A stretch of 56,569 bases of DNA from an uncultured Bacteroidales bacterium (GCA_937892025.1 CALAVA010000029.1:1-56569); one strand, 5' to 3'; positions 33,472-41,940 are shown, numbered from the stretch's first letter. The notes: generated by a model not told the origin, from the letters alone. Numbers and translations are program-made.

Positions 33472-33843
33472 ATGTACGGAATAAATGATGTAATTAAAAT
33501 AACAGAAGCGTTCTCTAACATTTCAGAGAATAGAGATAATCCTGAAGAATTTTTGCATTCAATTAATACAATTAAAGAACAGTAATGGCGAATCTATTGA
33601 TTTTGAGTATTATTCAACATTAGAAAATAATAAAAATGAAAATCTTTTATACATCAACTGTACACGGCATTGACCAAGATTTGAACCAAATTTGCCCATT
33701 TCGTCAAAGAAGTTAGAAAACTGGTAGTTTGAAAAACTGGAAGAGAATTTGAAAACAACCTTACTCTTGACCTGAAGTATTCTGACATGGTAATCAAGAC
33801 CAAAGATGGCGAAATTATTAAAGAGTTTAACAAAGAGAAATAA
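33472..33843 (+). pseudogene. Region of decayed small genes
   Basis: ATG 33472 starts a 37-residue peptide (MYGINDVIKITEAFSNISEN and on to TIKEQ). The neighbouring frame then continues NSNGESIDFEYYSTLENNKN, as if one base change split a longer gene. A second start at 33636 (MKIFYTSTVHGIDQDLNQI) is followed, in other frames, by FVKEVRKL and REFENNLTLDLKYSDMVIKT, ending EFNKEK. At least two small genes have lost their frames here. The promoter in front is intact. Confidence 0.5.
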
Positions 33844-33847
33844 AACT

Positions 33848-34285
33848 ATGATTTACAAAGGCGAAGAAATTAATGATAAAGAATACGTTCTTGTTGATGA
33901 AGAACCATTTATGGAATATTCAAGCAACTATGTCGAATTCGACTTGGAAGACTTGGAAGACTTGTGTGAGAAATACAAGGCAAAGGAAAAGGAATTGAAA
34001 GATTCTGGAGTTTATTTCAAGAATTTGAATATTGAATTTTGGGCCCAAGATTACGAATACAATCCAAACGGTGCTGATTTGGAGGATGAAGCAAAAATTT
34101 ATTTTACCTATCAGCGATTAGAAACCGATAAGGAGAGTGAAGATAGAATCCTGCGTAAAATGGAATGGATTGACCGCAAAATTGAAAACGAAGAAAGAGA
34201 GAAAAACGCATTTGAACTTGTAAAAAGAGTAGAAATCGAAAAAGCAAAGAAATTACTTGAAGAAAATGGGTATTCAGTAAAATAA
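33848..34285 (+). CDS. Hypothetical coiled-coil protein
   Basis: 145 residues from the ATG at 33848 (MIYKGEEINDKEYVLVDEEP), preferred over an upstream in-frame Met that lies in the decayed region. Residues 30-60 and 95-140 are Glu/Lys-rich helices, likely coiled coil. No family recognised. Confidence 0.65.
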   Translation: MIYKGEEINDKEYVLVDEEPFMEYSSNYVEFDLEDLEDLCEKYKAKEKELKDSGVYFKNLNIEFWAQDYEYNPNGADLEDEAKIYFTYQRLETDKESEDRILRKMEWIDRKIENEEREKNAFELVKRVEIEKAKKLLEENGYSVK

Positions 34286-34314
34286 TATTTATTTTTTATT
34301 TAGCAAGAAAGCCA

Positions 34315-34326
34315 ACTATTTATAAT
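34315..34326 (+). promoter_or_regulatory. ACTATTTAT late-type promoter motif
   Basis: ACTATTTATAAT, 13 bases before the ATG at 34339. It is identical to the site before the lipoprotein gene. Confidence 0.5.
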
Positions 34327-34338
34327 AAAATTAAATAT

Positions 34339-35655
34339 ATGGCTTTTTTAGTTGAAAATAGTGTGGAAGAAATGGCATATCCTGCTTCTTTTAATATGGA
34401 AGCGTTTAAATCAATACCAAGTTATGCAGGAAAAATAAAATATTGTAAGGAAAAACTTGGAAAACAACTTGGCAGTGGCTCAAGTAGGATGGTATTTCAA
34501 ATTGACGATGAGAAGGTGCTAAAGCTTGCAATGAATAATAAAGGAGTTGCACAAAATGAAACCGAATGTGACTATTATTTACAGCAAATAGGGCTTTTTG
34601 CAAAGATTTACGATACTGATGAAAATTATAAATGGATTGAAATGCAACTTGCAAGAAAAGCGACTGCCGGTGATTTCAAAAAATTCTTTGGATATCCATT
34701 TAAAGTAATATGTGCTTATGTAGATTATGTTTATAGTTTATATGCAAGAAGAAACCCTATGAGGGACCATTCATATGATAACTTGTTTAAACAAATTGGT
34801 GATAGTGACGAATATTATGATTCCGTTTTTTATATGCTATATGAATATATGGCAAATACCCAATTGAACGCCATTGATGACTTAAAACGTTTGTCTTCTT
34901 GGGGCGTGGTTAGTGAGAATGGTGAAGAAAGTTTGGTTATAATAGATTACGGGTTAAACGATGACGTTGCACAAGAATATTATCATTTTAGAATTAATGA
35001 AAACGATATTGCTGAAATGGTAAAAAAAGCAATAAACAAGTTGTTGAATGAACAATTTGATAATTATTACGACAGCCCAATTGGAAAAGCATATGCAAAT
35101 TTATGGGAAGATGAAATATTGCAAGAATTTTTGGAAGATAAAAGAAATGGAATACCGCATAAGCAATGGAATTTAATACCATCAGCACAATATCAAAATT
35201 TGTTAAAAAGATATATGCAATTGGGCGATAATGCAAAAATACCAGACAGACTAATGGATGAATGGATTCAATTAATTGCTGATAATTTGGTTACATTGGA
35301 ATATATGACAGCATTCGCCGGCCATTCGCAATATTTCCCAAAAGAAGCTTTTGAAAATGCATTTGGTGAAGAATATGAAGGAAACTATGACTATGAAGAC
35401 CTATCAGAATTTCTTGAAAATATAGGATATTATGATTGGGCTCAATTACCAGATGGAAGCGATGCAATTAGTGATTATGGAATACAGCCAATAGCAAAAA
35501 TACTTAAAGAATTATCACCAACATCAACACCTGAAGATAAATTACTGATAATTAATAGATGCCTTGATGTAATTCATTGCAGAGGCGATTTAGCCTCAAC
35601 CTTTATACAAGGAGGACGTGCAACTTGCTCGTCTATCTCAGGACAACATAAATAA
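34339..35655 (+). CDS. Protein-kinase-fold phage protein
   Basis: 438 residues. Residues 40-80 resemble a kinase N-lobe: glycine loop LGSGSSRMVFQI, then KVLKLAMN with a possible ATP-binding Lys and NETECDYYL with a possible partner Glu. SLVIIDYGLNDD near 205 resembles a DFG segment, although a clear HRD catalytic loop is missing. The C-terminal ~200 residues are helical and unrecognised. It may phosphorylate a protein or be a pseudokinase or virion protein; the late-type promoter motif favours late expression. Proteins starting like this occur in other large phages as hypotheticals, from memory. Confidence 0.55.
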   Translation: MAFLVENSVEEMAYPASFNMEAFKSIPSYAGKIKYCKEKLGKQLGSGSSRMVFQIDDEKVLKLAMNNKGVAQNETECDYYLQQIGLFAKIYDTDENYKWIEMQLARKATAGDFKKFFGYPFKVICAYVDYVYSLYARRNPMRDHSYDNLFKQIGDSDEYYDSVFYMLYEYMANTQLNAIDDLKRLSSWGVVSENGEESLVIIDYGLNDDVAQEYYHFRINENDIAEMVKKAINKLLNEQFDNYYDSPIGKAYANLWEDEILQEFLEDKRNGIPHKQWNLIPSAQYQNLLKRYMQLGDNAKIPDRLMDEWIQLIADNLVTLEYMTAFAGHSQYFPKEAFENAFGEEYEGNYDYEDLSEFLENIGYYDWAQLPDGSDAISDYGIQPIAKILKELSPTSTPEDKLLIINRCLDVIHCRGDLASTFIQGGRATCSSISGQHK

Positions 35656-35682
35656 AGCATTCAGAAATGGATGCTTTTTTTG
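35655..35682 (+). terminator. Intrinsic terminator after kinase-fold gene
   Basis: AAGCATTC/GGATGCTT stem (one G-U) with a short loop and a seven-base T run. Confidence 0.8.
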
Positions 35683-35723
35683 TTTTTATCAATTTGTTTT
35701 TGTATAATAAAACAAAAAAAGAC

Positions 35724-35954
35724 ATGCAGGATTTTCTTGAAAAATATCTAATAGCTAAGATAGAAGAATTACATTTGGAAAAAAAAGGTAAAATAAGCCC
35801 TGATTACGTACTTTATGTTGATTTGATAAACAGTATCATTCCCGACGTAAAAGCCGCCCTGAACAAGTTTTACAAGGAAAAAATGTACAAAATCGGAAAG
35901 ACAATAAATGACAAATACATAATGGATAAAAAATGGGAAGAAAATGACGTATAA
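35724..35954 (+). CDS. Hypothetical protein
   Basis: 76 residues from the ATG at 35724; an upstream in-frame ATG falls inside the terminator. Helical and Lys-rich. A TTTTTGTATAATAAA box lies about 20 bases upstream. It overlaps the next gene by 11 bases. Confidence 0.6.
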   Translation: MQDFLEKYLIAKIEELHLEKKGKISPDYVLYVDLINSIIPDVKAALNKFYKEKMYKIGKTINDKYIMDKKWEENDV

Positions 35955-36240
35955 GAACCTAATAGAAACCATAGAGATAATAAGAAAATACGACACATTA
36001 CCAGATTGCTATACAATATGGGCCACATACGAAGAATTTGGCTTCGAGATTCAACGTAATTGGAATATGTCAGCAAAAGATATACGTAGATTGGCTGAAA
36101 TGGGATGGTCTCTTGGAAGTGATGATGAATATGATGAAGAAAATAAAGACTTTGAAAAATGGGAAAACTATAAAAACTTGTCCGATGAAGAACTGATATC
36201 TATATTTAAAAATTATAATTCAATTTCAATATTTGTATGA
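35944..36240 (+). CDS. Hypothetical acidic protein
   Basis: 98 residues. IRRLAEMGWSLGSDDEYDEE near residue 47 is an amphipathic helix followed by an acidic stretch. It is coupled to both neighbours by overlaps. No family recognised. Confidence 0.65.
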   Translation: MTYKNLIETIEIIRKYDTLPDCYTIWATYEEFGFEIQRNWNMSAKDIRRLAEMGWSLGSDDEYDEENKDFEKWENYKNLSDEELISIFKNYNSISIFV

Positions 36241-36572
36241 TAGAATTATTTTTATTTATTTGTGGCATTATTTTAATTGTGGTCATATTTATGATTCTGC
36301 ACGATTATTTTCTCTTTAGAAAATTCAAAGTTGGCTATAGGATTGATTTATATGAGGTAGAACATATTTCACTTGGTACTTCTAAAAAAATAGATAGTTA
36401 CAAAATTCTTGGAAGAAAAGGTGGAAATATATCAGTATTATCACCTAATAATAAAATTGTTGATTTAGACTTATATGAACTAATATCAACAATTGACATG
36501 ATTGTAATTACGGATGAAAAATGCCATATTTCTGATATAGTATATAAAATAGAGCGTTATACTTGGTTTTAA
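36237..36572 (+). CDS. Single-pass membrane protein
   Basis: 111 residues. Residues 3-24 (ELFLFICGIILIVVIFMILH) form one transmembrane helix, and the rest is a polar beta-rich domain (GRKGGNISVLSPNNKIVDLD). Coupled to the preceding gene by ATGA. Confidence 0.65.
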   Translation: MIELFLFICGIILIVVIFMILHDYFLFRKFKVGYRIDLYEVEHISLGTSKKIDSYKILGRKGGNISVLSPNNKIVDLDLYELISTIDMIVITDEKCHISDIVYKIERYTWF

Positions 36573-36593
36573 TAAATATTTAAAGATATATAA

Positions 36594-36962
36594 ATGGAAG
36601 AAGTAAAAGAGCCAATAGAACTATTTGGATATGAATGCGAACATGGTTGGTATCCGTTAATTGAAGAGGCTGAAAAATGGGTTGAAGAATGGAATGTAAA
36701 AAATGCTAATGAAGACAAAGAATTAAAGATAGTTCAAGCAAAAGAAAAATTCGGAATGCTTACAATTTATTGTAATTTTTATCCTGATAATCTACACGAA
36801 AAACTTTTTGATTTGGAACAAAGAAGCACAAAAATATGTGAGCATTGCGGAAAGACAGAGGGAACTACTTGTAAAGCATTACATGGATGGATTTATACAT
36901 TATGCCCACAATGTAGGGAAAAAGAAGAGATTAGATTAAATAAATTATTTAGAAAGAAATGA
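36594..36962 (+). CDS. Phage zinc-finger protein, ECExGWYPLIEE family
   Basis: 122 residues. The N-terminal CEHGWYPLIEEAEKWVEEW and the central VQAKEKFGMLTIYC resemble a small family common in many phages (GWxPLI...VVQVKEKFGxLRxY). CEHCG near residue 82 and CPQCR near 105 form a four-Cys zinc site. Function unknown. It overlaps the next gene by four bases. Confidence 0.75.
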   Translation: MEEVKEPIELFGYECEHGWYPLIEEAEKWVEEWNVKNANEDKELKIVQAKEKFGMLTIYCNFYPDNLHEKLFDLEQRSTKICEHCGKTEGTTCKALHGWIYTLCPQCREKEEIRLNKLFRKK

Positions 36963-37180
36963 AAATCCATATATACGATAATAAATTAAAAAAAGAAACG
37001 TACTGCTTTGATGTCGTTTGTCCACCGCCTGTTGATTTCTTATTTGTCAAAGACAGAGAAACAAATCAAAGGTATCTAATGGAACGTACACACGGAGAAG
37101 ACCTATTTGAAGGACACCATTTTTTACACCAATGCGAATATTCTCAATATGATGACGTTGAATTAAAACTTGAAAAATAA
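36959..37180 (+). CDS. Hypothetical protein
   Basis: 73 residues, unrecognised. CFDVVCPPPVDFLFVKDRET near the N-terminus and several His residues (HGEDLFEGHHFLH) stand out. Part of the same operon. Confidence 0.6.
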   Translation: MKIHIYDNKLKKETYCFDVVCPPPVDFLFVKDRETNQRYLMERTHGEDLFEGHHFLHQCEYSQYDDVELKLEK

Positions 37181-37185
37181 TAATT

Positions 37186-37686
37186 ATGGCAAAAATTAAA
37201 GTTTATAAAGTAATCGAAGAAAGAATGTCTTCAAGTGGTCGTATCGAATATTTTACGTTGCCACTATACAAACCAATTACTGAAGAAGAAATTAAAGGAA
37301 AAGCGTTGTTCAAGCCAAAAGAAACAATGAAAGAGTGTATGCTCCGCAAATGGGGTATTGAGTTAACTAAAGTAAGAACAAATGAAGATAGTTATGTTCA
37401 CGCTTTTTTGACTTATGACAGCGCACTTTACTATATGCAGAATCATTTTAAGGGCTATCTGTACACAAGACCCGTAATTTATGAATGTGAAGCAGAATCG
37501 TCAGAATTGCCATCTGATACTTTTAAGGCAAAATGCTTGTCATTAAAATTCATACAGCCTATTTCACAAATGGCTAATTTCAAAGTTAGTGAATATTTGC
37601 CAATGCAAAAGCCCGAAAGTAAAAAGCAATATGGCATTAAATATGATGAAAGTGAAATAAATGGAGATACTGATTATGACGAATAA
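37186..37686 (+). CDS. Hypothetical protein
   Basis: 166 residues. The first half is basic and the tail acidic (DESEINGDTDYDE). Segments YTRPVIYECEAESSELPSDT and FKAKCLSLKFIQPISQM suggest a beta-rich domain that may bind a protein or nucleic acid. It is followed directly by repeat copy G. Confidence 0.65.
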   Translation: MAKIKVYKVIEERMSSSGRIEYFTLPLYKPITEEEIKGKALFKPKETMKECMLRKWGIELTKVRTNEDSYVHAFLTYDSALYYMQNHFKGYLYTRPVIYECEAESSELPSDTFKAKCLSLKFIQPISQMANFKVSEYLPMQKPESKKQYGIKYDESEINGDTDYDE

Positions 37687-37689
37687 AAA

Positions 37690-37763
37690 TGGCATACTCC
37701 AACGAATGAATTCGTGGTGCTTACTCCCAAGAACCCCACTACTTTAGTGGCTGGAGTAGTCAG
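37690..37763 (+). repeat. Multi-hairpin repeat, copy G (variant)
   Basis: GGCATACTCCAACGAATG, then TTCGTGGTGCTTACTCCC, then CCACTACTTTAGTGG and CTGGAGTAGTCAG. The outer arms TACTCCA and TGGAGTA can pair, enclosing two hairpins, but the inner sequence differs from that of other copies. Downstream, 37767-37850 is the end of a broken gene (HRLVYGIANKAENKYLHDF and so on to a TAA). Confidence 0.65.
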
Positions 37764-37847
37764 AGGCATAGACTTGTATATGGAATTGCCAATAAAGCAG
37801 AAAATAAATACTTGCATGACTTTGTTTCTTTACAAACAGGATATTAA

Positions 37848-37994
37848 ATGGATACTTTAAACACTAATAAATTTACTGATTCTTGCAAATGCAATATTGA
37901 TTGCGAAAAATGTTGTAAGAAGTATAGTCAGTGCTTTGGGGTTAATTGCCCTGATTTTGAACCTTTTCTTGAATTAATAAATGGAGAATTATAA
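37848..37994 (+). CDS. Small Cys-rich protein
   Basis: 48 residues with eight Cys: CKCNIDCEKCCKKYSQCFG, then NCPDF. Spacing suggests a metal-binding or knotted micro-protein. It begins at the stop codon of the broken frame after copy G. Similar small Cys-rich frames occur at 32355 and 40648. Confidence 0.5.
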   Translation: MDTLNTNKFTDSCKCNIDCEKCCKKYSQCFGVNCPDFEPFLELINGEL

Positions 37995-38032
37995 ATTAAC
38001 ATTAAAAGAAAAATTTGAAATAGAAAAGAAAA

Positions 38033-38049
38033 CTGGCACGGTTTTTGAT
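38033..38049 (+). promoter_or_regulatory. Sigma-54-like promoter motif (TGGCACG-N4-TTG)
   Basis: CTGGCACGGTTTTTGAT, identical to the site at 33427; precedes the small membrane protein gene at 38127. Confidence 0.65.
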
Positions 38050-38126
38050 GATAAGCCATAATGAGTAACAAATAAAAATTTTAAATTATGTACAACATTA
38101 TTGAAGTTATTGAAAAATAATATATT

Positions 38127-38246
38127 ATGAAGTATCTTGTTATTTTTTTGAATTTTTTGACTGAACTTGTCCCATTCTTCAATTGGGTTACTGTAAATTC
38201 AGAATTGCTAATCGAATACATTACACCAATTATTGCTATTCTTTAA
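38127..38246 (+). CDS. Small hydrophobic peptide
   Basis: 39 residues, MKYLVIFLNFLTELVPFFNW then VTVNSELLIEYITPIIAIL. Nearly all hydrophobic, likely membrane-associated. It ends one base before the next gene and follows a promoter-like motif. Very short, so confidence is limited. Confidence 0.45.
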   Translation: MKYLVIFLNFLTELVPFFNWVTVNSELLIEYITPIIAIL

Positions 38247-38247
38247 T

Positions 38248-38649
38248 ATGGAAGCAAAAGAAATTCTTGAAAATCTTAAAGAAGGTGCAAACTTTGAATT
38301 GAAGTATGGTGAAGATGGCCGTTTGGGTGGCTATGGCGCTATAAACTTTTTCGATTGCTGTAAGGTTGGTAGTGGAATGGCCCAATCTTGGTATTACAAT
38401 GTTCATTATCCTTCAAGAAAGAAGATACTTGAATCACTTCCTTGGAATGTAGTGAAAAATCCACGTAATCCAAAGATTGAAGAATATCCTTGTGAAGATG
38501 GTGACTATATCACTATGATTGACTGTGATGAACATGCAGTTTGGCATAATGTATTTCACGATGGACATTGGCTAATCTATAACAAAACCCATGTAAAATG
38601 GTGGATTCCAATAACAGAAGAAATGAAAAAATGTATAAAAAACGATTAA
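38248..38649 (+). CDS. Hypothetical protein
   Basis: 133 residues from the ATG at 38248. The N-terminal helix (MEAKEILENLKEGANFELKY) is followed by a Trp/His-rich region (SWYYNVHYPSRKK, DCDEHAVWHNVFHDGHWLIY) that could bind metal. No family recognised. Confidence 0.65.
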   Translation: MEAKEILENLKEGANFELKYGEDGRLGGYGAINFFDCCKVGSGMAQSWYYNVHYPSRKKILESLPWNVVKNPRNPKIEEYPCEDGDYITMIDCDEHAVWHNVFHDGHWLIYNKTHVKWWIPITEEMKKCIKND

Positions 38650-38653
38650 TCTA

Positions 38654-39019
38654 ATGAAAAAGAAAATTAGAGAAACAGGAGAAATAATTGATGTTATTAC
38701 TTATACAGGAGGAACATCAAGAACGTCAATAGACGAAGTAAACTGTATTGATAGTAATGGCGAAGAAAAATGTCTAAGAATCAATTATTATTGGGATTTG
38801 GAAGATGTTGATGGGCTTAGCTTTGGTGAATATTGGGATAACTTTAGGAACGAATCTGCCGTTAGAATTTATTCACATAGAGTTTCAGGATTTGGAAATA
38901 GTTCTATCAATGCATCAAAAATAATGGATATTGCAATTAAAGAAACTGATGAATTAATAATGAAGTTAAAAAATAGTAAAAATGAAAAGATGGAAATTTA
39001 CAAAAGTATTCAGAATTGA
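38654..39019 (+). CDS. Hypothetical protein
   Basis: 121 residues. The opening resembles small beta-barrel proteins (RETGEIIDVITYTGG, then WDLEDVDGLSFGEYWDNFR). Its 3' end overlaps the next gene by 38 bases. Confidence 0.65.
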   Translation: MKKKIRETGEIIDVITYTGGTSRTSIDEVNCIDSNGEEKCLRINYYWDLEDVDGLSFGEYWDNFRNESAVRIYSHRVSGFGNSSINASKIMDIAIKETDELIMKLKNSKNEKMEIYKSIQN

Positions 39020-39170
39020 TAATCGCCTTGTTATTGGTGATTCAATAGAAGACGCAATAAGCGTCTATAAAAGTTACATCAATGATAGTTCAATTGAAAT
39101 CAGGAGGATTGAAGCACTTTCTAGTTTTATTGGGGAAACTACAAATACAGATGCAATTATTGAAGAATAA
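38982..39170 (+). CDS. Hypothetical small protein
   Basis: 62 residues with a simple alpha/beta composition (FRIDNRLVIGDSIEDAISVY) and an acidic end. Start at 38982 inside the preceding gene; later starts are lacking, so the overlap is probably real. Confidence 0.55.
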   Translation: MKRWKFTKVFRIDNRLVIGDSIEDAISVYKSYINDSSIEIRRIEALSSFIGETTNTDAIIEE

Positions 39171-39175
39171 ATACT

Positions 39176-39493
39176 ATGAGTTCATTTATAGCAAAACAAC
39201 CTAACGGCCTTTATTGTCGATTTTCAACTGTTGTTGACACTGTTACACATTGGAATATGACCGAAGAAGACTATATCAACATGCTGTCTGAACAAGATGC
39301 TGAAGATAATAGAATAGAAGCAAAGAAATCGCTTGAAAAATATTTGGAACCTTTTGACAAAGTGAAAGACTATTTTTTCCCTGCTAACAACACAATTGAA
39401 GAATTCAATGAAATGTTAATAGAAATGGGAGATAATGAAGGACTTGGTGAAGAAAGAATTAGTAACATTAAAGAAATATTAATAGACAGATAA
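39176..39493 (+). CDS. Hypothetical protein
   Basis: 105 residues. The N-terminus (MSSFIAKQPNGLYCRFSTVV) resembles a common phage opening in which a short beta domain precedes helices (NMTEEDYINMLSEQDAEDNR). Not assigned to a function. Confidence 0.65.
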   Translation: MSSFIAKQPNGLYCRFSTVVDTVTHWNMTEEDYINMLSEQDAEDNRIEAKKSLEKYLEPFDKVKDYFFPANNTIEEFNEMLIEMGDNEGLGEERISNIKEILIDR

Positions 39494-39494
39494 A

Positions 39495-39788
39495 ATGGGA
39501 ATTTACAAAAAATGGAAAGAGCGCAATGCGTTCAATGCTGAAAATTGCAGAAGAAAACAACAAAAAGTTTTGAATGAAAATTACAACAAGAAAATAGAAG
39601 ATATTCGTGCAAGAATTGACTATGTTGTTGGTAATTCAACAGAAGAACACGCCGTTATCTATTGTGTAAATCCTTTAGACAGAGATATGTACGTGAAAAT
39701 TAGTGATTTTTTCTACAGCCTTGGGTTTATTGCTGTGATTACACCAATTCAAGGGCTTCAAGATGAATATCTTATAATTAGTTGGTAA
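39495..39788 (+). CDS. Hypothetical protein
   Basis: 97 residues. A basic helical start (MGIYKKWKERNAFNAENCRR) is followed by an alpha/beta domain ending in GLQDEYLIISW. No family recognised. Confidence 0.6.
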   Translation: MGIYKKWKERNAFNAENCRRKQQKVLNENYNKKIEDIRARIDYVVGNSTEEHAVIYCVNPLDRDMYVKISDFFYSLGFIAVITPIQGLQDEYLIISW

Positions 39789-39792
39789 TGTT

Positions 39793-40164
39793 ATGGTAAT
39801 ATTTTTATTTCTTTATTTTATTAATCTTGTTTTGGATTTTCCATTACAGTCTGATTTTATGTCAAAGTATAAATCACAAAGCGACTATGTTCTATTTGTG
39901 CATTGTGCAATTTGGGGACTTGGCCTTTGGTTTGCACTTATGCCTTTGGGATTGTTTGCTTGGTGGAAACTTGTAATGCTTGTTGGTGGCCATTTTATTA
40001 TTGACAGGTGGAAATGTCACAAACATTATAAATTATGGCCAATGAAAAAGACTCCGTTGCCATTTGGCGATGGGTACAAAAAAGAGCCTGTAATTTCTGA
40101 TTTTGGTTCTCTTTATATTGACCAGACATTACATGCAGTACAAGTTTTATTGTGCCTTATTTAA
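39793..40164 (+). CDS. DUF3307-like integral membrane protein
   Basis: 123 residues with about four hydrophobic helices. FPLQSDFMSKYKSQSDYVLF near residue 16, GGHFIIDRWKCHKHY near 68 and DQTLHAVQVL near the end match the DUF3307 pattern (DFPLQ...H...GHxxiDrwK...DQxLH). Family function is unknown; it occurs in phages and bacteria. It lies among small soluble genes. Confidence 0.75.
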   Translation: MVIFLFLYFINLVLDFPLQSDFMSKYKSQSDYVLFVHCAIWGLGLWFALMPLGLFAWWKLVMLVGGHFIIDRWKCHKHYKLWPMKKTPLPFGDGYKKEPVISDFGSLYIDQTLHAVQVLLCLI

Positions 40165-40188
40165 TTAAAGTTAAAATAATGGAAAATA

Positions 40189-40488
40189 ATGAACAATATA
40201 GATAAATTAAAAGCATTACAATACGACATTAAAGAATATGCAAAGTATCTTGAATGCAATACATATAATCCATATGAAAGGGTTCAAGAGTTTGCAATAC
40301 GATTGAGGTCCATTATCAATGATTTAGATAATAATTGTTTAAACATTGGTACTGAAGAAGAACCTGTTCAGATAACTAAAGACGAATATTTTGATGAATG
40401 GTTTGCTTGTGGAGCTCCTGAAGAAAAAACTTATCGTATGTGTTTCGATGAAGGTATCCATTATGCAGAATTGAAACAAAAAAGATAA
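40189..40488 (+). CDS. Hypothetical protein
   Basis: 99 residues, helical and acidic, with EYFDEWFACGAPEEKTYRMC near the end. Followed by a trinucleotide repeat region without genes. Confidence 0.6.
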   Translation: MNNIDKLKALQYDIKEYAKYLECNTYNPYERVQEFAIRLRSIINDLDNNCLNIGTEEEPVQITKDEYFDEWFACGAPEEKTYRMCFDEGIHYAELKQKR

Positions 40489-40560
40489 AACAGCGTCTTA
40501 GTCTTAAATGTAAAATACGGCTAAAGATATATGACTATATCAGAAGAGTCGGTTATTATT

Positions 40561-40593
<33 letters not shown>

Positions 40594-40647
40594 TAGGCGA
40601 TGAGTATGCCTATTGGTGGTAAAGAATTTTAACAGCGATATTTTACA

Positions 40648-40785
40648 ATGAGTAGAGAAAAAAATTGTATGGATTGTTTCCATCAGTACCATTGTCTAAT
40701 GGTACAAGAGGATTGTAATTTTAACCCTGACACTTGCCCTTATAATCCAGATAAAAACAATGTTAGACAAGAATGGGAGTGCTAG
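40648..40785 (+). CDS. Small Cys-rich protein
   Basis: 45 residues: CMDCFHQYHCLMVQEDCNF, NPDTCPYNPDK. Six Cys and two His suggest a zinc-binding micro-protein. It overlaps the next frame at 40773. Confidence 0.5.
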   Translation: MSREKNCMDCFHQYHCLMVQEDCNFNPDTCPYNPDKNNVRQEWEC

Positions 40786-40949
40786 ATTTAATCGAATATC
40801 TGAAAAAGATAAATGATTTAAAAGAAGGCGTATCTTCTTATGCCTATGAAGAAGATTATAAATTAAGGAGCGGAGACACAAAAAAAATTGGTCATCATTG
40901 CACTGACATACTCCCACGAATGAATTCGTGGGGTTCTTTTTTTTATTAA
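40773..40949 (+). CDS. Hypothetical short protein running into a repeat
   Basis: 58 residues, MGVLDLIEYLKKINDLKEGV and on. The last 15 residues (TDILPRMNSWGSFFY) are encoded by repeat copy H, so the native end has been replaced by the element. Confidence 0.45.
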   Translation: MGVLDLIEYLKKINDLKEGVSSYAYEEDYKLRSGDTKKIGHHCTDILPRMNSWGSFFY

Positions 40950-40956
40950 GAACACA
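40903..40956 (+). repeat. Multi-hairpin repeat, copy H (left hairpin with T tail)
   Basis: CTGACATACTCCCACGAATG then AATTCGTGGGGTTC and eight T. Only hairpin 1 remains and, with the T run, it has the form of an intrinsic terminator. Confidence 0.75.
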
Positions 40957-40959
40957 TAT

Positions 40960-41129
40960 TTGTCTGTGATGTAAAAGTATTAAATGAGAATAGTCCTGAA
41001 TATAAAAATTATTATTTCAGTTCAAAAGGATATTGATTTTGTGATTATTGACCAAGTTTACAACAATACAAATTTGAGGATGAATATGAATCTATTGAAT
41101 TAGAATATATTGAATCAAATGAAAATTAA
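40960..41129 (+). pseudogene. Gene remnant after repeat copy H
   Basis: One frame reads DVKVLNENSPEYKNYYFSSK, then GY-stop-FCDY-stop-PSLQQYKFEDEYESIE, ending ESNEN. The two TGA codons and the missing start make it a decayed gene whose 5' part was lost next to the repeat. Confidence 0.45.
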
Positions 41130-41145
41130 GTTGCTAATTTGTTAT

Positions 41146-41164
41146 TTTGGCATGATTTTTGTAT
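41146..41164 (+). promoter_or_regulatory. Sigma-54-like promoter motif (TGGCATG-N4-TTG)
   Basis: TTTGGCATGATTTTTGTAT, 31 bases before the ATG at 41195. Confidence 0.65.
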
Positions 41165-41194
41165 ATTAGTAAGTAAATACTAAAATTTAAAATT

Positions 41195-41722
41195 ATGTTT
41201 TTTACTGTAATCGGAGGATTTAGTTTGTTATGCTCATTTGGCTTCTTAATCATTGGAGAATTTCTTAATTCGCTTTTCCTTTTTTTGGCAGGTGCTTTAT
41301 TCCTTTTTATTGGCCATAAAATAAAGGAAAGCCAAGAAAGACAAAGACGTGCATATTCAATTGAATATAATAATAACATATCAATTGAAAATGAGAAAGT
41401 TAAAGAAGAATATGATAGATTTGCTTACGATACAAGCATTAGAAATGGAATGACCATTGAAGAAGTTAAATCAATTTGCCCATATAGATTAGTTTCAGAG
41501 GTACAAAAGACATCTGCACAATTAAAAGGAATTTGTCCTACATGCGGTGGTAAAATAGTAGACGGAACTTGCCAATATTGTGGAAATTTATATAATGACC
41601 ATAGTAACATTACAGTGCTTACTTATCTGTGCAAATACGGAAAAAGGGCTTATACGTTTAATCATGGAAAACTTGAATCAATTTATACTGAATCACAACC
41701 TTTAAATAATTTTTTGATATGA
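41195..41722 (+). CDS. Membrane protein with zinc ribbon
   Basis: 175 residues. Two hydrophobic helices (residues 3-22 and 26-44) are followed by a charged linker and a zinc ribbon, GICPTCGGKIVDGTCQYCGN near 112-131. The arrangement places a soluble zinc domain on one side of the membrane. It overlaps the next gene by four bases and heads the transcript from the motif at 41146. Confidence 0.7.
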   Translation: MFFTVIGGFSLLCSFGFLIIGEFLNSLFLFLAGALFLFIGHKIKESQERQRRAYSIEYNNNISIENEKVKEEYDRFAYDTSIRNGMTIEEVKSICPYRLVSEVQKTSAQLKGICPTCGGKIVDGTCQYCGNLYNDHSNITVLTYLCKYGKRAYTFNHGKLESIYTESQPLNNFLI

Positions 41723-41940
41723 AAATTTATGCTTATTATTTAGAAGATGAAAGAATCCATTCTGTAGGAATCTGCGAAGATTCAAAACTTACAGACCAAG
41801 AACTTGTTGATAAAGTTAAAGAACTTAACGAAAAGGAAGGAAGAGAAGCATATAAATTATTTGATATCCCCGAATGTATGGATTATCTGAAACAAGAATT
41901 TGAAAAATTAAAAGAAAACATAACAAATCAAGAAAAATGA
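41719..41940 (+). CDS. Hypothetical protein
   Basis: 73 residues, alpha/beta (KIYAYYLEDERIHSVGICED) with an acidic helical tail. Coupled by overlaps to both neighbours, including the NUDIX gene. Confidence 0.6.
   Translation: MKIYAYYLEDERIHSVGICEDSKLTDQELVDKVKELNEKEGREAYKLFDIPECMDYLKQEFEKLKENITNQEK

Noticed and set aside
40960..41129. TGA read as Trp (KGYWFCDYWPS) would open this remnant, hinting at code 4
   Set aside because: TGA ends many intact genes here, often in ATGA overlaps, so the two in-frame TGA codons are best explained by decay.
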